From NCBI GenBank assembly GCA_017562135.1, contig QEYB01000143.1, positions 43,408 through 107,407 of the forward strand: a DNA stretch of 64,000 nucleotides, in the 5' to 3' direction. Below the pieces are notes generated by a model. It searched no databases, was not told the origin of the DNA, and was given only the letters and a program-made list of their open reading frames with translations. Of the stretch, positions 47,430-61,061 are shown in pieces; positions within the stretch are counted from its first letter, which is position 1; every line of letters begins with the position of its first letter. The position numbers and the translations under genes were made by a program. The DNA comes from Dipylidium caninum. Lineage: Eukaryota; Platyhelminthes; Cestoda; Cyclophyllidea; Dipylidiidae.

Positions 47430-50400
47430 ATTAATCAAACCACTCGAAACTGTCAAAATCTGTACACAAGTCCTAATCCTCTCACTCCTTTGAGGTCTCC
47501 TGCTGCTTCCTTACGCCTTGGGTGAAGCAAGACGGTCCAAATAGGATTTGCTGCATGGTGGGGAAGTACTACTTCCAAAAAACACCACTATAGCAATGTA
47601 GGTCGAAGGGAAAAGAGCGTTTAGTTTACTGTTCGTCGGATAAAGTAAGTGCTGCAAATTTAAATGCTGCCTTAGCAACTTCATTCACCAACTCATTGGC
47701 ATTGAAACCTCCTTAGGACAGACTGGCCAGTTTGAAAAAGAGAGAAGCGGAAAGGCGAAACTTGATGTCGACGGAATCTTAGACGATTACGTACATTTGC
47801 TAACCATTGTACATGACTTCTTTTGCGCATTCATTCAGGATACAAGGTTACATGGATGTACTGAGAACATTTCTTCGTTCAGAGTCCAACGGTCTCGCTG
47901 TTAACATCTTACGGAAACAGATGTTTTGCAGAACCTCCAAATGAGCCACAATTCTAGCCCTCTGGAATGGGTGCAGAAGGTCGCCCCGAAAGTGAGCCTG
48001 CCTGGTGCTCTTTCATCTTCATTCCACTCGCTTCGATGCATTGAGTTCAACTTCTCGCCTTTCGATGTGATTCCGACGTCGCTTCTTAGCCTAAAATAAA
48101 GTGTCACAACCTCCATTTCCGACTCCTTCTGTTGAGTAGTCCCGTGAGTCTTCTCATTACGGGTCCGAGTCCGGACCCGAAGGTATTTGCAATTGGGGCC
48201 ACGTCACATCTCATGATTGCGTCTTCATCAAGTCGATTTGACCGCTGTCGGTGTAGATTAAAACCATTATAGGAAGATGGCCCATCTGCTTGTGATGTGA
48301 CATGAAGTAGGGAGGGCCAAGTGAGATGAAGTAGAAAATGTTGTCGCTTTCGAAATAAGCCCCAAACGATATTGACATGACAGTCCTGCGTGTAAACATA
48401 TTCGAAAGAAATATCTCGCACGGCACATTCTTTAGGCGAACATCTGTAAGTTGCAAAGTTCTCTCAACAGCCACCAGATGGCGTAGTGACGCTGCATGGT
48501 GGCGTGTTGGCGTGGCTAATGTAGGGGTGGAAGTATAATCTCTTTGCCGATATACCTCGGGTGGTGGGTGGGACGGAGGTGTGAGATCGGAGTCGCGGAG
48601 TGTGCCCGCAGCCATTGTTAGATCAATTTGCTACGGATTAGGCAATCACACCAGGTAGGAGGGGTGGAGAATAGAAGCCCCCTCCCACCACCCTCCTAGT
48701 TTGTCATTAGTTTTGGGATGTGAAAACGGACAAAGTTTAGAGCAGTTAGGGAAGCGTCAGTGAATTGAGATTCAAACTAATCTTGTATGACATTATCTTG
48801 ACATTATTCTGCGTTCCCGCGGAGGGCGTATTGCGACTGCTGGGCTCGGTCCACTTTGGCTCCAGCACTATTAGTCGTCTTAGTGAGGACATACACACTT
48901 AAGCACCCAGGCGGATCGGACGTCGGGTCTGAAACCCTGCTCACCAATACCTCCGTTCACTTTAATTTCTATGGCGCGATGTCAATACATATCTGTTCTT
49001 ACCCACTTGAGGAATGCGCGCTGCATGGTGGACGGTGACGAATTGGCAAGAAACAGAGGATGAGGCAGACGATAATCCCCGTCGCGAACGCGGACTCGTT
49101 CAAAGAACTGACAATCGACATCATTATCATTAAAGACTTCCAGTAGAGCAGCTGCGCCTCGTTTTAACAAGACCTGATGGCGACGATGAAGGCCTGGATG
49201 ACCTGTTGTAAAGGAGAAACGTGTGCCGTATTAAGGTATTCAAGTAAGAAGTCTGGAGAATAGGAAAAGTCGCGTTGATCTACTTCCACCACAACACTGC
49301 CAGTGGCGGCAACCGAGAAAGTCCAGTGGGACTATTACTTCCGGGTTCTTGTAGGATGGTCTTTCTAAGACGATGCATCTCCACTTGATCACACCATTCC
49401 GATCATCATTCCATGTCTCTCAGTCTAGCCGTTGGGCTTGCATCTTGTTACCCACTTCTCAGGCTGTAATAGTGCTTCAATGAGAATGGAGCCATTTACA
49501 CGCAAATGGCCTCTCGTTGCAGGCCAACTCTCCACTGCCTACTCTTGGCCAAGTGTCCACATTTGGAATACCTACGTATTATACATCTCCATCCTCTATT
49601 TCGATTGTGCTCAGATGACTACTACGTATAGGTTGTAAGTAACATATTTATACTTCTCCCACTAGCAGCAAAACAAGATGACAGACGGTAAGGGAGAAAG
49701 GAGAGACACATATGGGGAAAACTTTGCAATAAGGCAAGTACATACAGTAATAAGTGATATGTCATAACTGAGAAGAGTGTAGAAGATTAGTGAAGTAGGC
49801 GTCTTAGGCCAAGCCACCAGCGTCGAGATGACATTGTGGATACTAGTGGCGGTGACGCCTCTTTTGTCTTGCCGTCAAACCAATCTACGGAGAGCTCACC
49901 ACCTGCGACAATTTCAGAAAATATACATCGCGACTACAACTGCGGTTATCGAAGAGGCCCTGCGAAACACATATGTGTACGCAGTTATCTCCAGAACCTA
50001 AATATTTAACTCAGGTGATTGAGCTAACTACTACGCCCACAGATCAAATCACACCCGCAGACGTCTACAAAAAGCAATAAACACACTTGTCATCATATCT
50101 TCCATGTATGGAAAAAGTGAATTGAGTGAAATCGTCTACAAACGTCCAGCCACGCCGCCCAAACTGCAGGTGAGCGATGAGGTGAAGGAGGACAGCATCT
50201 AAACGGGTACTAAAGAATTCTGTTCCTGCGCACTCGTGAGGTCACAATGACATTTGATGCTGTGGGTAACACGTTTCCCCTTGGATGTGGCATTGCTCCG
50301 CATCACCTAATACGGTAATTGTAATCTAGGCCAGTACACAAACGGGTGAGGTCAGTCGCTCCCCCTTCCACGTGTCCTTGACCATTAGGACGGTCGGCAG

Positions 50401-53400
50401 ACGCCTAAACGGTTTACTTTTCAAACTCAACCATGACACCCTAGCGATACTGCTCCTTTAATAGCTAACCCATTCACATTGACAGTACAAATTACTTGCT
50501 ACCAACAATTATTCACCTTCTGACTTGGCACCCATTCCCTGCATCTGTCGTCGCATCGACATGCTAGAAAAGGGTCTTGTGAGAGAGTGGACAAGCGTTA
50601 CAGGTGAGACCTCGATTGAGAGTGAAGTTGCTTCCACCATAGGTTTTACTCAATATCCATTGTTTGTTTCCTCACACTTAGTCAGTTACACCAGGTTGCT
50701 ACGTATTTCGCCTTATGCTATTCTGTCTACACACTACTTGGTAGTTCCGGGTTCACGATTTCTCATGACCTGGCAGATTTCCCGGTCGGTGTCACCAAAG
50801 GTTGTCTATTTGACGCGTGTCTAGACACAGCGAACCCGAACTTTGTCGTGGGCACGATGTTAGTACATAGAAAAGTTCACACTGTCTGCCCTTCTCCTAT
50901 TTACGCACTAATAGAAGTATAAGTGTTGAAGGAAGTGAGGGACTATCACAGGGGAAAAAAACCTTTTCACGAACATACAGGCCTGAACTACTCACATGAG
51001 CTTCCCCATAGGGCATAGGACAAATTCTATAAAAATGTGGGATACCCTCATTCACTTGACAAGGCAGCAAGAAATCATCTACCATAGTGGCATCAAATTT
51101 CGTTTAGGTAAATTACATTCATGGTAGCAATAAGTCTATCGAGTACAAACAAACCGAATAATAACCTCCATTTCTTTGAACTAGCATTGGGAATTACGAA
51201 GGCCAAAGACGAGGCACAGTTTAACAAACTGATAGTGAAAAGAGCCACGTCCACTTGGGTAAAAGAAAGGACTGATGTGACAGCAGCTTATTGTAGACAG
51301 ATAAGAACAAAATGAAATAATACAATTTTTCCTTTCAAAATCAATCACTCTAAAGACATCATCAGGTTTTGAGCAGCGCCAAATCATTTGATAGCACAAA
51401 TGAGAGTCACAGATTTTGATGCAAACTGTTTCACTGTATACTACCGAGATCATAACAACATATAAGTGGGCTGTGGGTGCGAAATGAAGTACATAAGGTT
51501 TGTCTGACTCAAATGATACTCGTGTGTTATTTAGATAGTTCAATTGATATAATCGTAGATTTAGGCTTATTAGCCAGGTCATTTTGCAAAAGTCCAGTGG
51601 AGCAACAAATCTCAAAGGGAAGAAAAAGGAATGGGATGCACGCTTTACAAGCGGTTGTTGTGGGAGCAGTGAGCATTTGAAATGTCGACTATGACACATG
51701 CCATATCGGTCACATTACAGGACTGACGTGGTGTGAAAAAGTGGAATAGGTGCTTAGCATTACAAGGAGTGATAATGCCGAAAAATTGTCGAGGCGGTCG
51801 TAGAGTTGAAGAAACAGATTCTTCTATGCATCATATACTAGAAACAGCACTGAAAATTGGGATGGTAGAGATGAAAACTTCGATGACTAGGGATAAAAGC
51901 GCAATCGTGAGCAACCTTTCAATGCAGCATCCAATAATGTTTTAGCGAAATTCTAGAAAAGCGTGAGCAAAAGTGCTCAAAAAACGCGAAAACAGAGACA
52001 AAATAACATTAAACGAATCACTGGGGGTAAGAAGAACCAACACATACGCCAAGCACCAACGCTGTGATCCAAACACGCGTTTGTAAAAATTGTCTGACCC
52101 TCAATTCTTAAAACATACAAATACGGTCATGTCTGAAGGAAATTTATATTTTAAGTCGGCAGGGATTTTATTAGATTGTCGTGTCATAATGTTGATGGCC
52201 ATAAAATAACAAGCCCTTTGCGGAACAAATTGATTTATTTATTAAACAATTTGCGGTGATCAAAATGCCACCAATTTATTCGTGAATCGGTATCTTGTAA
52301 TTTGAACTGAATATAGGGCAGCCAGAACCATTCCCCTTCAACTACTATTCTTCTTGGCTGCACTCAGCTTAGTTAGATGAGTGCGGAATGTTTCACAATT
52401 AACGGTGACTGTTGATACTCTAATTTTAACGATTATCCCCTCTGACCATACTCTGTGCGTTGTTGGCATGCATACCATAACGACTTATTTTTGAATCTGA
52501 TGTAATTCAAACTGATCTGCACAGGAACAATTGACTGCCGTAGACTCGCATTCATCATGCTTAAAATCAATCCAAATTGAAAACGAATTTTTATTTGGTT
52601 TCATAGGTTTCCTCAAAAAACATACTAAAAATCAATTCTCTAATCCGACGAAATGGTGGAAATGAACTTTTGTTGCACAAGTCGCATTCCGCTCACGGAC
52701 TGTTAGATTTGCTTTTCTCTATGGCTTAGGGGCTCTGGCAGCGCAACGCAGCATATAATTTTATTGGCATGAGACCCGCCTCAAAATGCGAATACCATTA
52801 GCAAATATGACAATTTTGCACCAGTTTAAGATTGTTTGGAAACCTGATCTCTGATTAGATGCTGCTTTTGGGAAGTTTGTTGTTGCAACAATTTATATCG
52901 CCTACTTTAATTGGAATTGAAATCTACGGGCGGTTAACACGCAACCAATGGCATGCATTACGCCGCAGAAACTCGAGTGCATCGGACGACTTTCAGGGCC
53001 CTATTGAAGCATAATAAAATTACGAGCCCGAAGACATATTATGCCACGCAAAGACCGTTGTGGGTTTCCGTCGCCCAGCTGTGAAATCAGCAAAAGGGAA
53101 AAGGTGATTAAAACACGATGATGTGGGTGGTAGAACAATCGTAACTGTTAGTTATGTTGGCTATTGTCCCTTTGCCTATGCGGACCTGAGTAAAGGTTTT
53201 TCCTAATATCAGAAACTTTCTTTCCGCTTACTTGCGTCTATGCGATAAACGAGTTCTGGTCTGATAATTAATGTGGTAGTTTTCACATCCATATCAGCGG
53301 AATATTTTTTAGTTTTAATGCTTGTGGATGGTAATGTAAAGCATGAACATGCGTCTTATGCCATGGTACCGGTGATTTTTACGAACACTTAGTATTATAA

Positions 53401-54302
53401 TAATACTAAAAGGGGTTTATGAACCCTTCGGACAGTAGTGCGTTGTAAAAGAAACAACGTCTAAAGTCACAAGTTTACTTTCCACGTTTGAAACCGACAC
53501 CCATCTACTCCTGTACGTAAATCCTGTCACTACCAACAAAGGTGAAGTTGTGGACAAAAATGTCCTTATGAAGACGCTTCACGTTACATTTGTCCCTAAA
53601 GACAATTTCTTTTTGGACAGAAGTAGCCTGGAGTCAATAACTTTACTTTGATGCAAATACTGATGCGCTACTTTCTATGGAAGAGGGGGGAGACTCGCTG
53701 CGAAATGGGAAATCCGTGCATCATTATGTCCCCACATTTAGCGTTTACAATTTTAATACTGATGGTATGATATCGAAAGGATGAGATTCTTCAATTGCTG
53801 AGCTTTAGTACGGCAAATGAATGGGACGCCGCGAATCATCTTCTAGTTGGCGAATAGGATAAGAACGATTAATTTAAAACTGTCAGCAAAGATAGTCTAC
53901 TGCTAGAATTTCTTGGACCTTGCCTCCAAACGGAACTCGTACACATGAAATTGCCTGATTTTATGCAATCGGCTGACGCCTTTTTACTCCATTTTACAGA
54001 ACCTCGTCCCAAACAAAGCACAAGCAACGGGTCTAGCGGACCACACATAAATTCGGGTGCGCCTCATTTACGCGAGTGACTAATTCCAGCATGCACCAAC
54101 AATTCGAACATATGATAATACTAGAAGTATTAGATTGTCAGTCATAAATGAAATCCTCTACATAATGGTTAGAATCATGTCAATGATTCTCACCCTGTCG
54201 TGGGCAATAGATTTCTTGGACTTATGTTTGTGATCACTTTGACTATCTTCTGGTCTAGTGATCAATCAAAACATGTAGGCGTAAGGCGGAATTGGCAGGT
54301 GT
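47430..54302. other. Right arm between EGF region and SERINC copy
   Basis: Mirror of 36.2-43.0 kb. It carries the reverse copies of the unknown frames listed for the left arm (at about 48.1-48.6, 49.1-49.4 and 51.2-51.7 kb). No independent gene was seen. Confidence 0.4.
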
Positions 54303-54445
54303 TTAGATAAAACGTCGCATTGAAGCTACAAACGGCGCGCAGGGGAACAGGAGGTTTAGAAGATAGAGTAGGAGAGCTACCAGTGCCCGAAATATCAATT
54401 TCATCACATGTGTTGCCAAGATTCCATCACAGTCTGGTGAGGCCT
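54303..54445 (-). pseudogene. SERINC: SERINC last exon, right arm copy
   Basis: Mirror of the C-terminal exon. It reads VMKLIFRALVALLLYLLNLL then FPCAPFVASMRRFI and TAA, in one frame from the WMK-like segment through the last helix. This is the better copy for the helix and the more family-like stop position. Confidence 0.55.
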
Positions 54446-54845
54446 GCAGTTCTGGGATCCTACAGCGTCGAAGGATTAACTCGAAATGATGTGTAGAATT
54501 TGCGACTAAGTCGTGCAATGGTCTGTGACAGAAAAAAGTTGCCCTCTCTTTAAACTAAAGGTAACACTGAAGACGACTCTTCAAATCTTCAGCCGTTCAT
54601 CACAGTCATTGTTGCCAAAATGATTCCGATATGCGTTCTAAAACCAACGCTTTGCATTCAAAACATCCTTCTTCAACGTTCGCAAGCAATGCACGGCTCG
54701 GAAACCTAGCTAGGGTGGAGGCCTTCAATCCCCACAACTTGCAGAGTGCTCTGTCACGCAGTCAACAGGTACAAAACTACTATTCCAGAGTGGTGGCCAT
54801 GCATTAAAGCGACGTTATAATTGACTAAAAGTAAGCTTTACTCAC

Positions 54846-55014
54846 TTGTACCCCAATTGAGTTAGCTGAGCATCATTATAGAGCTAGCTAGGCCAGAAGA
54901 TAAAGTGGAACCAGGGCGTTGATGTAGATTGTTAAAATGGCCTCGTTTGTAGACCGGTATACTTAAAATCGCGTGGTATAGTTTTCTGGTAGGAGCACTA
55001 TCGGAAAATGGAGA
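54846..55014 (-). pseudogene. SERINC: SERINC penultimate exon, right arm copy
   Basis: Mirror of 35,368-35,528. It has a correct TTCCACTTTATCTTCTG (FHFIF) where the left copy has two extra bases, but is damaged elsewhere (ACATCAACGCCC, and a missing base in CTATAATGATG). The donor is a good GTGAGTAA. Confidence 0.6.
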
Positions 55015-55392
55015 CTGCAAAGAAAAGTGGCCTATATATCTTGCCAGTTCAAGATGACAGCTGATTTAGTCATTAAAATAAGCCTACCTAGTCCCCGAGA
55101 TCAAGGATTTCAGCTTCATTTTTCATGTTTTCGTGTAGTAAATGCAAGAGTCCGTCGTCACCAGCAAGATATTGGTGTGACGTGTCTGGCCTTTTGCAAC
55201 CTCAATATCGTCCATTGAAAGATAGTCTTTTGAGGTCATAAGGCGGAGAAGAAGGGGGAACCTCGCAAAAGGACAATGGTCGTCCTTTCCCCACCACAGA
55301 AGTTGGTATGACTCGGCGATTGAGAGTAAATTAGAGGGAGTGGTTGAGACGGGAAGAGGCGTTAATTTTATTACCCATTGCTACGATTTCAA

Positions 55393-55610
55393 CTATTGCA
55401 TTGAGGGGCTGGAGAGATTTTGGAGTCGCGAGCAGGGGTGATGGGTCGAATCGAGCAATTTCTTCTTCCTTGACGGCTTTCGGCCGCAGATTGCTTCCTG
55501 GTTTTGCGTCAATGAAGGATCAGTTTCAAGACAAAAAGACTTCGGTGTTCCCGAAGCATTCGTTGCATCAGCAACCTCCTTGAGCATTTTTTCAAGCCAT
55601 AGCGAGCTAT
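55393..55610 (-). pseudogene. SERINC: SERINC acidic loop exon, right arm copy
   Basis: Mirror of 34,833-35,016. It starts MLKEVADATNAS as on the left, keeps ETDPSLT, and then departs from the left frame at an indel in the CATGGAAGA/CAGGAAGCA region. Confidence 0.45.
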
Positions 55611-56029
55611 TAGGAATCGTGGAGTTTGATGCTTATGCTCTTTAAGATGTCTCAAGATCGCCATTCGAAGTAATTACGAAAAGGGGAATTTCTATATCAT
55701 TTCCACAAGCCAGACAGCCACCAAGTTGTTGGTGGTCTAATAGCCTAAAAAAGTCTATTTTCTACTTGTGTGTACGCCACCAGATTCCGAAAAACATGTT
55801 TCTATTCTTGATTTTAGCGTGAGAGTTCACTTAACTTAGGCCTCGTCCACTCAGGTGGATCCTTTAGAGTGACAAGACAGAATTCGCGGAATTTCAACCA
55901 ACCTCTACATTTGGGTTGTGCGTTTAAAAGGTCCCGATACTAACTCTGTTTCCCCTCACAACATTACCCATTCCTGCGTCGCTTGGCGCGTTCTTTGTGT
56001 CTTACCGGTGCTGAAACAACAACGTATGT

Positions 56030-56190
56030 TATCAGAGGATGTAGAGGGCCGAGGAGACCATGGTGTGAGTGTTCACGTTTGGAGTCTCCTCTCGCCGTTT
56101 CCATTCTTCGCCATCTCCTGTTTCCTCCTTCATTCTGCCAGCAACTTTTTGAAATACAATGGCTTCTCTGAAAGAGAGTCGGAAAGTCCA
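56030..56190 (-). pseudogene. SERINC: SERINC first loop exon, right arm copy
   Basis: Mirror of 34,353-34,537. It opens FREAIVFQKVAGRMKEE and shifts relative to the left copy through several 1-base differences; the acceptor CTCTCTTTCAG is kept. Confidence 0.4.
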
Positions 56191-56868
56191 CTGCCAATTA
56201 CTTTGTTGTGTATACAGCATTTAAGAAAAGACGGGTTTGTTATAAAGACCACTAAATGCCCTCTAAGTTTAAAAATACCCGTTTCGCTCTAAAGATGTGA
56301 GTGTCCTATTACCAGTTAAGGAGTAACACCGTCTCTTCGGTGAAATTATATTAATATCAATTGTCAATGCTCCTTGCCCCAACACCGTTTAGGATGAGTC
56401 ATCTGCCTCCTGACTTTACTCTGAACTGAGAGGCTGATAGGATAAAAAGAAGAAATAGGAAAAGCCGGAGAAAGCACTCACAACTGGCATTCAGCTTATT
56501 TGATAGCCTTGGGTTATTATTTCTGTCTTCCACACTTGGCGCCAAACGATCAGGAGCTCATTACAGGAGCTAACGTTCGGCTTTAACTTCAGAAAAGCCA
56601 AAACATGCCTTTCACCATTTGATTCGTCAGAATGTCCTGGCCATGGCGGACTCCCCTCGAGAGTCTATAACTCTTCATCGTGCGCTATTCCTCACCTCAA
56701 CCCCGCTTTCGCATGTAATTCTCGGAAGTGAGTATTAAAATACGGACGTGATGGGAGCGGAGGGAGGAGGGCAGGGAGGGAGAGAAAGGAGTAACACAAA
56801 GGGGAAATAATGAGGGAAGAGCAGTATGTGGATAATCAAGGGTCTGGCAATAATGCCATGAAGATTAC

Positions 56869-56965
56869 CATTTTCTGTCGACGAGTTTGAATTGCCCATA
56901 ACGTCTTAGCTTGGAGGGTAGGCGCGCAAACTATAAAATAATAGCGAGAAGGTATAGGTATGCAC
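56869..56965 (-). pseudogene. SERINC: SERINC YSS.R-helix exon, right arm copy
   Basis: Mirror of 33,599-33,698 with the same splice sites. It reads APTLQAKTL correctly where the left copy is scrambled, but is out of frame just before, at TATAGTTTG. Confidence 0.5.
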
Positions 56966-57396
56966 CTGGTTTCCCATCGGTTAAAAAAAAAAGGATTAGA
57001 GAGCGGAGTAAACGATGGCGGCTCATAGTGGAACGGAGAGATGAAAGGGGCGATCATGACGAAAGTAAAGATGATAAGGCAACTGAGAACACGCAGCAGA
57101 AACAATGAACGCGAGAATACCGTCCCTATAAAACTTTTCTTCGTTCGAGACGCGCAGACGCAACTTCCAGCCTAGACAGATAAGTTATTAGGTAAAGAAA
57201 ACAGATTTGGGACGTTAAGGGGACGAATGGGCCCCCTTATGAAACTGGACCACGAGAAGAGAACCGATAATTTAAAAACTTCAGTATATCTTGCAAACGA
57301 ATCGCACTGTATTAGTGCTTAGGACGTGGGTAAAGAGTTGGTGGTCGCCAACTTCAAAGCCTCAAAATAAAAGTAAAATTGTAATTGGGCGAGACT

Positions 57397-59069
57397 GATG
57401 TGCTCCGTCATTCCCTTACTCCCACCGGCACACACTCTCTCGATGCCGTTCTTTGGCTAAGTGAAGTCCCAACCAGCCACCACAACTCGAACGAGTACGT
57501 CGCGGACGAGCTCGACAGTTGCGCGCGCGAATTAATGCATCGAGTGGATATAGTTGTTTCGATGGTTTGGCACTAAGACGGTCGTCAACCAATCATGCCG
57601 AGAAGTCCATCGCAAACTCACGCGTGGATTGTGAAGGAGGAGGAGGAGGGGAGGAGGGAGGAGGGAGTGTGGAGGGAGGGTAGGAGCTACGGGAGGGAAG
57701 GATAAGAAGAAGTAGACGAGGTCGAACTCCGCGGTAGAACGACTGTGATGAGATGTAAGACTGCGCAGTTACGCACGTTGCCGAGTCTCACGAGTACTGA
57801 CACCGTCGGTGTCATCTTGTGTCTTGGTGACGGGCACCTGCGGGTGGCGCCACTCTGTCCTTGCAGTACGAGCTGAATCGCGAGCGACAGTGGGCTCCAC
57901 AACCAAAGCGATACATGGCAGACTGCCATTTGAGTTGCGGGCGCAGCAGTGAGTGTGAGGTTTGCAGTATACTTGTCATGTTCAGGTTGACGCCTCAAGT
58001 GGGTGTATAACATGGGTTGCAAGAGACGACGAGGGCGAGAGAGCCAACGTGTGCTGTGATGAGTGCCCGTCGCGCCGTGCCTCTCAGTATTACTATCTGC
58101 GCCCAACGCGGATACGACAGCGTCGTGGAACGACTTTCTTCCACTCCGTGAGTCGGGGTCTATTTTCATGTCTTACCTCTTTGATACTCACCAGCGCGTA
58201 TTAGTCACCACACTACAACTGCTTTCCTCGTCTCACCCCACCCCACCCCATCCCAGCCCACCCCCCACCCTGCAATTCTCCTCCCCCTTGCTCCAACTAA
58301 TCGCTTCTATGCTGCAAGTCCGACAAAACCCCGGCGCGTTAGCATGTGCGGCATTGGTGTTTGGATAGTCTCAGAGGGTGGAGGCCTTCGGATTCGTTCC
58401 GTTCACATCGCGTTCATGCTCAGTTCTCAAACCAACTGTGGCCAGAGCAGTCCCTGCCGCCACAACTAACTCTGCGTTGGCGCTGCAAGAGCCATCGACG
58501 TGCAGCGACTGACTCTGCGCACTCCACTCAGTGCGTTACCTCACCGGTTGCCAGATTCTGACCGAGTATGCCACGATTCCTATTGTAGAGACTCAGTCCT
58601 GATTCACTATTTTGCTATACTTGCCTGAATGGCGCGCTTTTGATGACATGTGGTGCTTGGATAGGTAGCTTTAGACGACGACCTGCTGAATGCTAAGAAC
58701 AGTCAGACCTTCCACGCGTGGTGAAGCATGTCGGCACATGATCGCCTAACCCCGATGCGGAGTACTGTGAATTCGAGCGGTCCACCTGTTGTTGCTGCTG
58801 CTATTTTATTGGATTTCTATGAGAGTGGGCGTCTGCGCGTTTGGGGTTGGCGGCGCTTATGGGATTGAGGCTACTACCCAACAGTTTTCATTTGTTCGTA
58901 ATTACTGCATTTTGCATACGCGCCTGTTATATCGAATCGAGTCCATCCTTCGATTCGCCAACTTCTATTGGGTTTCTGCTTTTCATCTACTTGGGCCAGT
59001 ATCTTTTTCTCTAGTTTACTTCTACCTGTTCTGTTGAGAAACATCATTTGTTCCAGCCGTTTTCATCTA
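57397..59069 (+). repeat. Dispersed repeat family E, copy 3 (right arm)
   Basis: Mirror image of copy 2. It is about 200 bp longer than copy 2, mainly through many single-base insertions, which is unusual for natural decay and more like uncorrected sequence. It contains an expanded GGAGG-rich tract at about 57,638-57,690. Confidence 0.7.
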
Positions 59070-59893
59070 GCGTTTAAAGCGGTCAAACTCGACAAACTCC
59101 ATCCATTTGTGCGTCGATAGTTGCGCTTCAACAACGAGCTCGCAGTCTCCGCAAAATTATCTGAAGTTGCCCACTCCTTCCCTCCGATCAAACTCGTCAA
59201 CATTTTGCGAAGCGATCTACGGTACTATCCCTTGGAGACAATGCGATTGACAATATCCCGGACCGACTGAAGATTGATGCCAGAATATTGGCGAATAAAT
59301 ATCGAGAGTGGTCCAGCGCCGTAGGTGTTGGATACAAGGCCGGTACGGATAGGCAAGTGTATTTGGTGATTAACTCTCTTGACGCCGCTTGACGATTTGT
59401 CGCAATACAGATGTGATTGTCGCGCGGTTGTTAACCGGGATCTGGAGATTTGAGAATTTGACAGTCTTTGAATTCTCAATCAATCCTGAGCAAGCCCTCG
59501 TAATGACGCTGACATCTATCTTATGTAGTGACAATGCGTGATCAACGCGGCGAGGCAGTCCTACGAGGGCTGACTCAGCAATAAGTCGCATAAGTTTGTA
59601 TTTATCCGTATAACGATTTTAGGCTCTCTCGAAAGGAGAAATGCATGAATGCGTTAGACTTCGGTTTGGCATCAAAAACTGTGATGACGATAAAAGACAC
59701 AGTTCGTTGAAAAAAGGCGCGTTATTTCTTGGTAAAAGTGAAGTGTGACACACCAGATGCTCGATTAATTGCCAAAATACAATCAGAATTCCTCACCACA
59801 CCCAACAGAGGCAACCACACTCTAGTCATCGGTAGTCTCAACACGGCATGCGCTCGTCGTGGAAGATTGAGAACACACCAAGAAAGAAGATGC

Positions 59894-60897
59894 GTTGAAA
59901 TGAGCGATGAGCCAGTTGTCATTAGACAGCAAAGGTTATATTTAACAGTCATTCGTGTTTAGATATTCGCCCTCGTTCTGTCTCAATCTCAACCGCTTGA
60001 ATCCCAGTTTAAGGGCCACAACTCAACGCCTCATCCCCTACATTCCCGCCCCTCACACACATACACACACACAACACCGCACTCTTTCTCCATTTAGTCT
60101 TCCTTCTCCGATCTCACGAAAAAGAGTGATCACAATTTTGGGGTTACAATTCCACGTCTTCCCCATTGCTCCTCAACTACGTACCTCCAATCCAAGTCAA
60201 TCGTCTTCATCCGGCCACTTCACCGCAGACTGCTCAGACCAGGTCGACGAGCAAATTGCGAAATCCCACACACAACAGCACACACACACACACAACCCGG
60301 AACAGACACTCCATTCCGGTTAGAATAGGCCACACGAACACGAAGATCAACAACAGTCCCCAGAACGACAGCAGTGGGGAGGATCGACACCTGCAACACG
60401 ACGAGCATTTCCCCTTCTGAACAGACGGCGATGCAAAGTCCACATTCACCTCTCCTGCTGAACCTTCTAGTGCCTCCTGTTCCTTCCGCCTTGCACGCCT
60501 CTCGAACCCACGATTTACCCAAGTTGACCAACGCAAAGACTTGCCACTCTCGAACATCGTTCCACTGCTACTCCTCCTGCTATAACTGCAACAAATGAGG
60601 AAAAAGACGTAAGTGTAGTGGTCTCCGCAGCAATAACATGGCCCCAGACTCTTTGAGTGGCGACGACATGGATACAGATCTGCGGCACAGCATCAGCGAG
60701 TATTCGCAGATCGTCATGGGATGCGCGCAGTGACGTCTGAGATTACAAGTCTCAGTTAATGAGAAAAGACCAAGCGTGACTTTCTCAGTAAGTGAATGAG
60801 AGTGGTGAGACGGAACAGTGGAGATAGCCTAAGTAGCTCCTTCCTAGAGATCCGCATTTATGGTGTAAGGAACACTATTGAATGGTTGAGAATCCGA
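59894..60897 (+). repeat. Dispersed repeat family F, copy 3 (right arm)
   Basis: Mirror image of copy 2, with the same landmarks and many small indels. Confidence 0.75.
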
Positions 60898-60977
60898 TAA
60901 ATCGGTGGAGAAATTGATTTCTTTTTTAATTATCTGCAAATGAAGGGTTTTTAGCAGTATAACTCCAATAGACGCAC

Positions 60978-61061
60978 TTTTGTGGTTGACTGATGACAGG
61001 GAAGTGAGGTAGCAGGAGAAGGGCCGCCGTCACGGCGGGGCAGTAGAGACCCGATTTCGGA
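60978..61061 (-). pseudogene. SERINC: SERINC exon 7, right arm copy, broken
   Basis: Mirror of 29,802-29,891, six bases shorter. Acceptor (CCTCCAG) and donor (GTGCGTC) are kept. Lost bases in the GGGG and TTGCCCGGCG stretches shift the frame to an early TGA, and a second gap follows near TACCTCAC. Confidence 0.7.
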
